From assembly GCA_910577885.1 (NCBI GenBank), contig CAJTNK010000106.1:1-6411 (forward strand): 6,411 nucleotides of DNA. Direction: 5' to 3'. Below the pieces are notes generated by a model, which worked only from the letters and a program-made list of their open reading frames with translations, was not told the DNA's origin and did not search any database. The DNA comes from an uncultured Rikenella sp. (GTDB lineage: Bacteria > Bacteroidota > Bacteroidia > Bacteroidales > Rikenellaceae). Of this stretch, positions 5,928 through 6,411 are shown one piece after another (positions within the stretch are counted from its first letter, which is position 1; the number at the start of each line of letters is the position of its first letter). The position numbers were made by a program, and so were the translations under genes.

Positions 5928-6411
5928 TGTCATTTCGGGCGGTTTTGGGGTTACTCGTTCGGGGTATTTTTCGCCGGCATGGCCCATGCGATACGAAGTG
6001 TCGCCCGCTCACGGGACGTGGGGCCCGCGGGCGACCGCCAAGTATAATTCCAGCGCGCGGGCAATGACTGTTGGGCGGAGCAGGGTAGCAGCGGAGCAAT
6101 TTCTCGGGCCGGGGTGGTTTTTAGCTACCAACGAGTCGGCGCCAGCGGAAGAGCTAGAGAACGAAGTGAACCAGGCTCGCGCCGCCGGGGGTGGCGGCGA
6201 CTCGTGCGCCCAAGGGGCGCGGTTTGTGGCGAATCGCAGCGTCCGGCCCGTCATGGTGAGATCCCAGCCGAGCTTGGGGCTGAATTTGTCGCGATGCTTT
6301 GCATCGCCGGCCTCTGCTTGGGGTAGAGGCTGCCCGGTTCGAGTGCCGAGCGGCACCGCGCCCGAGGACGAACTTTCTTTGCGGATAGGTCGGCAAGTTG
6401 AACAACTGCGA
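5928..6411. other. Right-edge region of about 480 bases without a convincing gene, dense in stems
   Basis: Open frames here are short, Arg/Pro/Gly-rich, overlap on both strands and match no family I know. Perfect stems include GTCGCCCGC/GCGGGCGAC (6000-6008 with 6027-6035) holding an inner CACG/CGTG, CGCCGCC/GGCGGCG (6180-6186 with 6193-6199), GCGCCC/GGGCGC (6206-6211 with 6215-6220), GCGATGC/GCATCGC (6291-6297 with 6301-6307), GCCTCT/AGAGGC (6310-6315 with 6325-6330), GTGCCG/CGGCAC in the 30-base repeat, and AGTTG/CAACT (6396-6400 with 6403-6407). I checked by eye for tmRNA, RNase P, SRP and tRNA signatures and found none convincing. A structured noncoding element is possible, but GC-rich sequence makes stems easily. 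Confidence 0.45.
6332..6361 (+). repeat. 30-base inverted repeat, right copy
   Basis: This is the exact inverted copy of 26-55. It starts GCCCGGTTCGAG and carries the stem GTGCCG-AG-CGGCAC. In its own direction it is preceded by a stem (GCGATGC/GCATCGC) and a GGCC, as the left copy is preceded by a stem (GACGCG/CGCGTC) and later a GGCC. The TTCGAG resembles a tRNA T-loop, but flanking bases do not form a T-stem. The two copies flank all four genes of the window. Confidence 0.9.

Noticed and set aside
3396..5987. 863-codon open frame on the minus strand
   Set aside because: It lies antisense to waaA, the SPOR gene and the end of the export gene, all of which have clear family motifs. Its translation is Arg/Pro/His-rich with no domain. 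It is a by-product of GC-rich third positions.
6043..6048. TATAAT sequence
   Set aside because: Resembles an E. coli -10 box, but Bacteroidota promoters use TAnnTTTG and no -33 TTTG is properly spaced.
6276..6361. Possible tmRNA or tRNA end (GGGGCTGAATTT near 6276, GGTTCGAG near 6335)
   Set aside because: The T-loop-like TTCGAG is not enclosed by a five-pair T-stem, no acceptor stem or CCA is present, and the order and distance do not fit a tmRNA.
1..6411. CRISPR array, insertion sequence, defence or toxin-antitoxin genes
   Set aside because: No regularly spaced repeats, transposase, nuclease or paired small genes are visible; the only repeat pair is the 30-base inverted sequence at the edges.

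Overview
The window reads as a high-GC member of the Bacteroidales, most likely near Alistipes/Rikenellaceae. This rests on promoters of the Bacteroidota type (TTTG, a spacer of about 19 bases, then TAnnTTTG), a DUF3575 outer-membrane protein, a long multi-SLBB export protein of the Bacteroidota kind, and a SPOR-domain protein. The genus is inferred; no rRNA or tRNA gene is visible to confirm it. GC-rich third codon positions create very long antisense ORFs, all of which I treat as shadows.

Layout. Positions 1-258 hold no convincing gene, but contain a hairpin-rich sequence and a terminator-like stem for the first gene. Positions 259-837 (minus) encode a secreted DUF3575 family protein. A short divergent intergenic region (838-912) carries a Bacteroidota -7 element for the rightward gene and a small inverted repeat. 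Rightward genes follow: a six-SLBB polysaccharide export protein (913-3576); Kdo transferase WaaA (3627-4943, 50 bases downstream and probably co-transcribed); then, behind its own near-perfect promoter, a SPOR-domain protein (5043-5870). A 36-base perfect palindrome lies just after this last gene. Positions 5928-6411 contain no convincing gene but many stems.

Function. All four proteins concern the Gram-negative envelope. One is a predicted outer-membrane beta-barrel, one a polysaccharide exporter of the OPX/Wza superfamily, one attaches Kdo to lipid A, and one is a periplasmic protein with a putative peptidoglycan-binding SPOR domain. This looks like ordinary chromosomal envelope gene content, not a defence or mobile system.

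The least explained signal is at the edges. A 30-base sequence at 26-55 recurs exactly, in inverted orientation, at 6332-6361. Each copy is preceded, in its own reading direction, by a similar series of hairpins whose stem sequences differ while pairing is kept. This could be a dispersed structured repeat or RNA family, or less likely a small repeated coding unit. It is the best candidate here for something undescribed.
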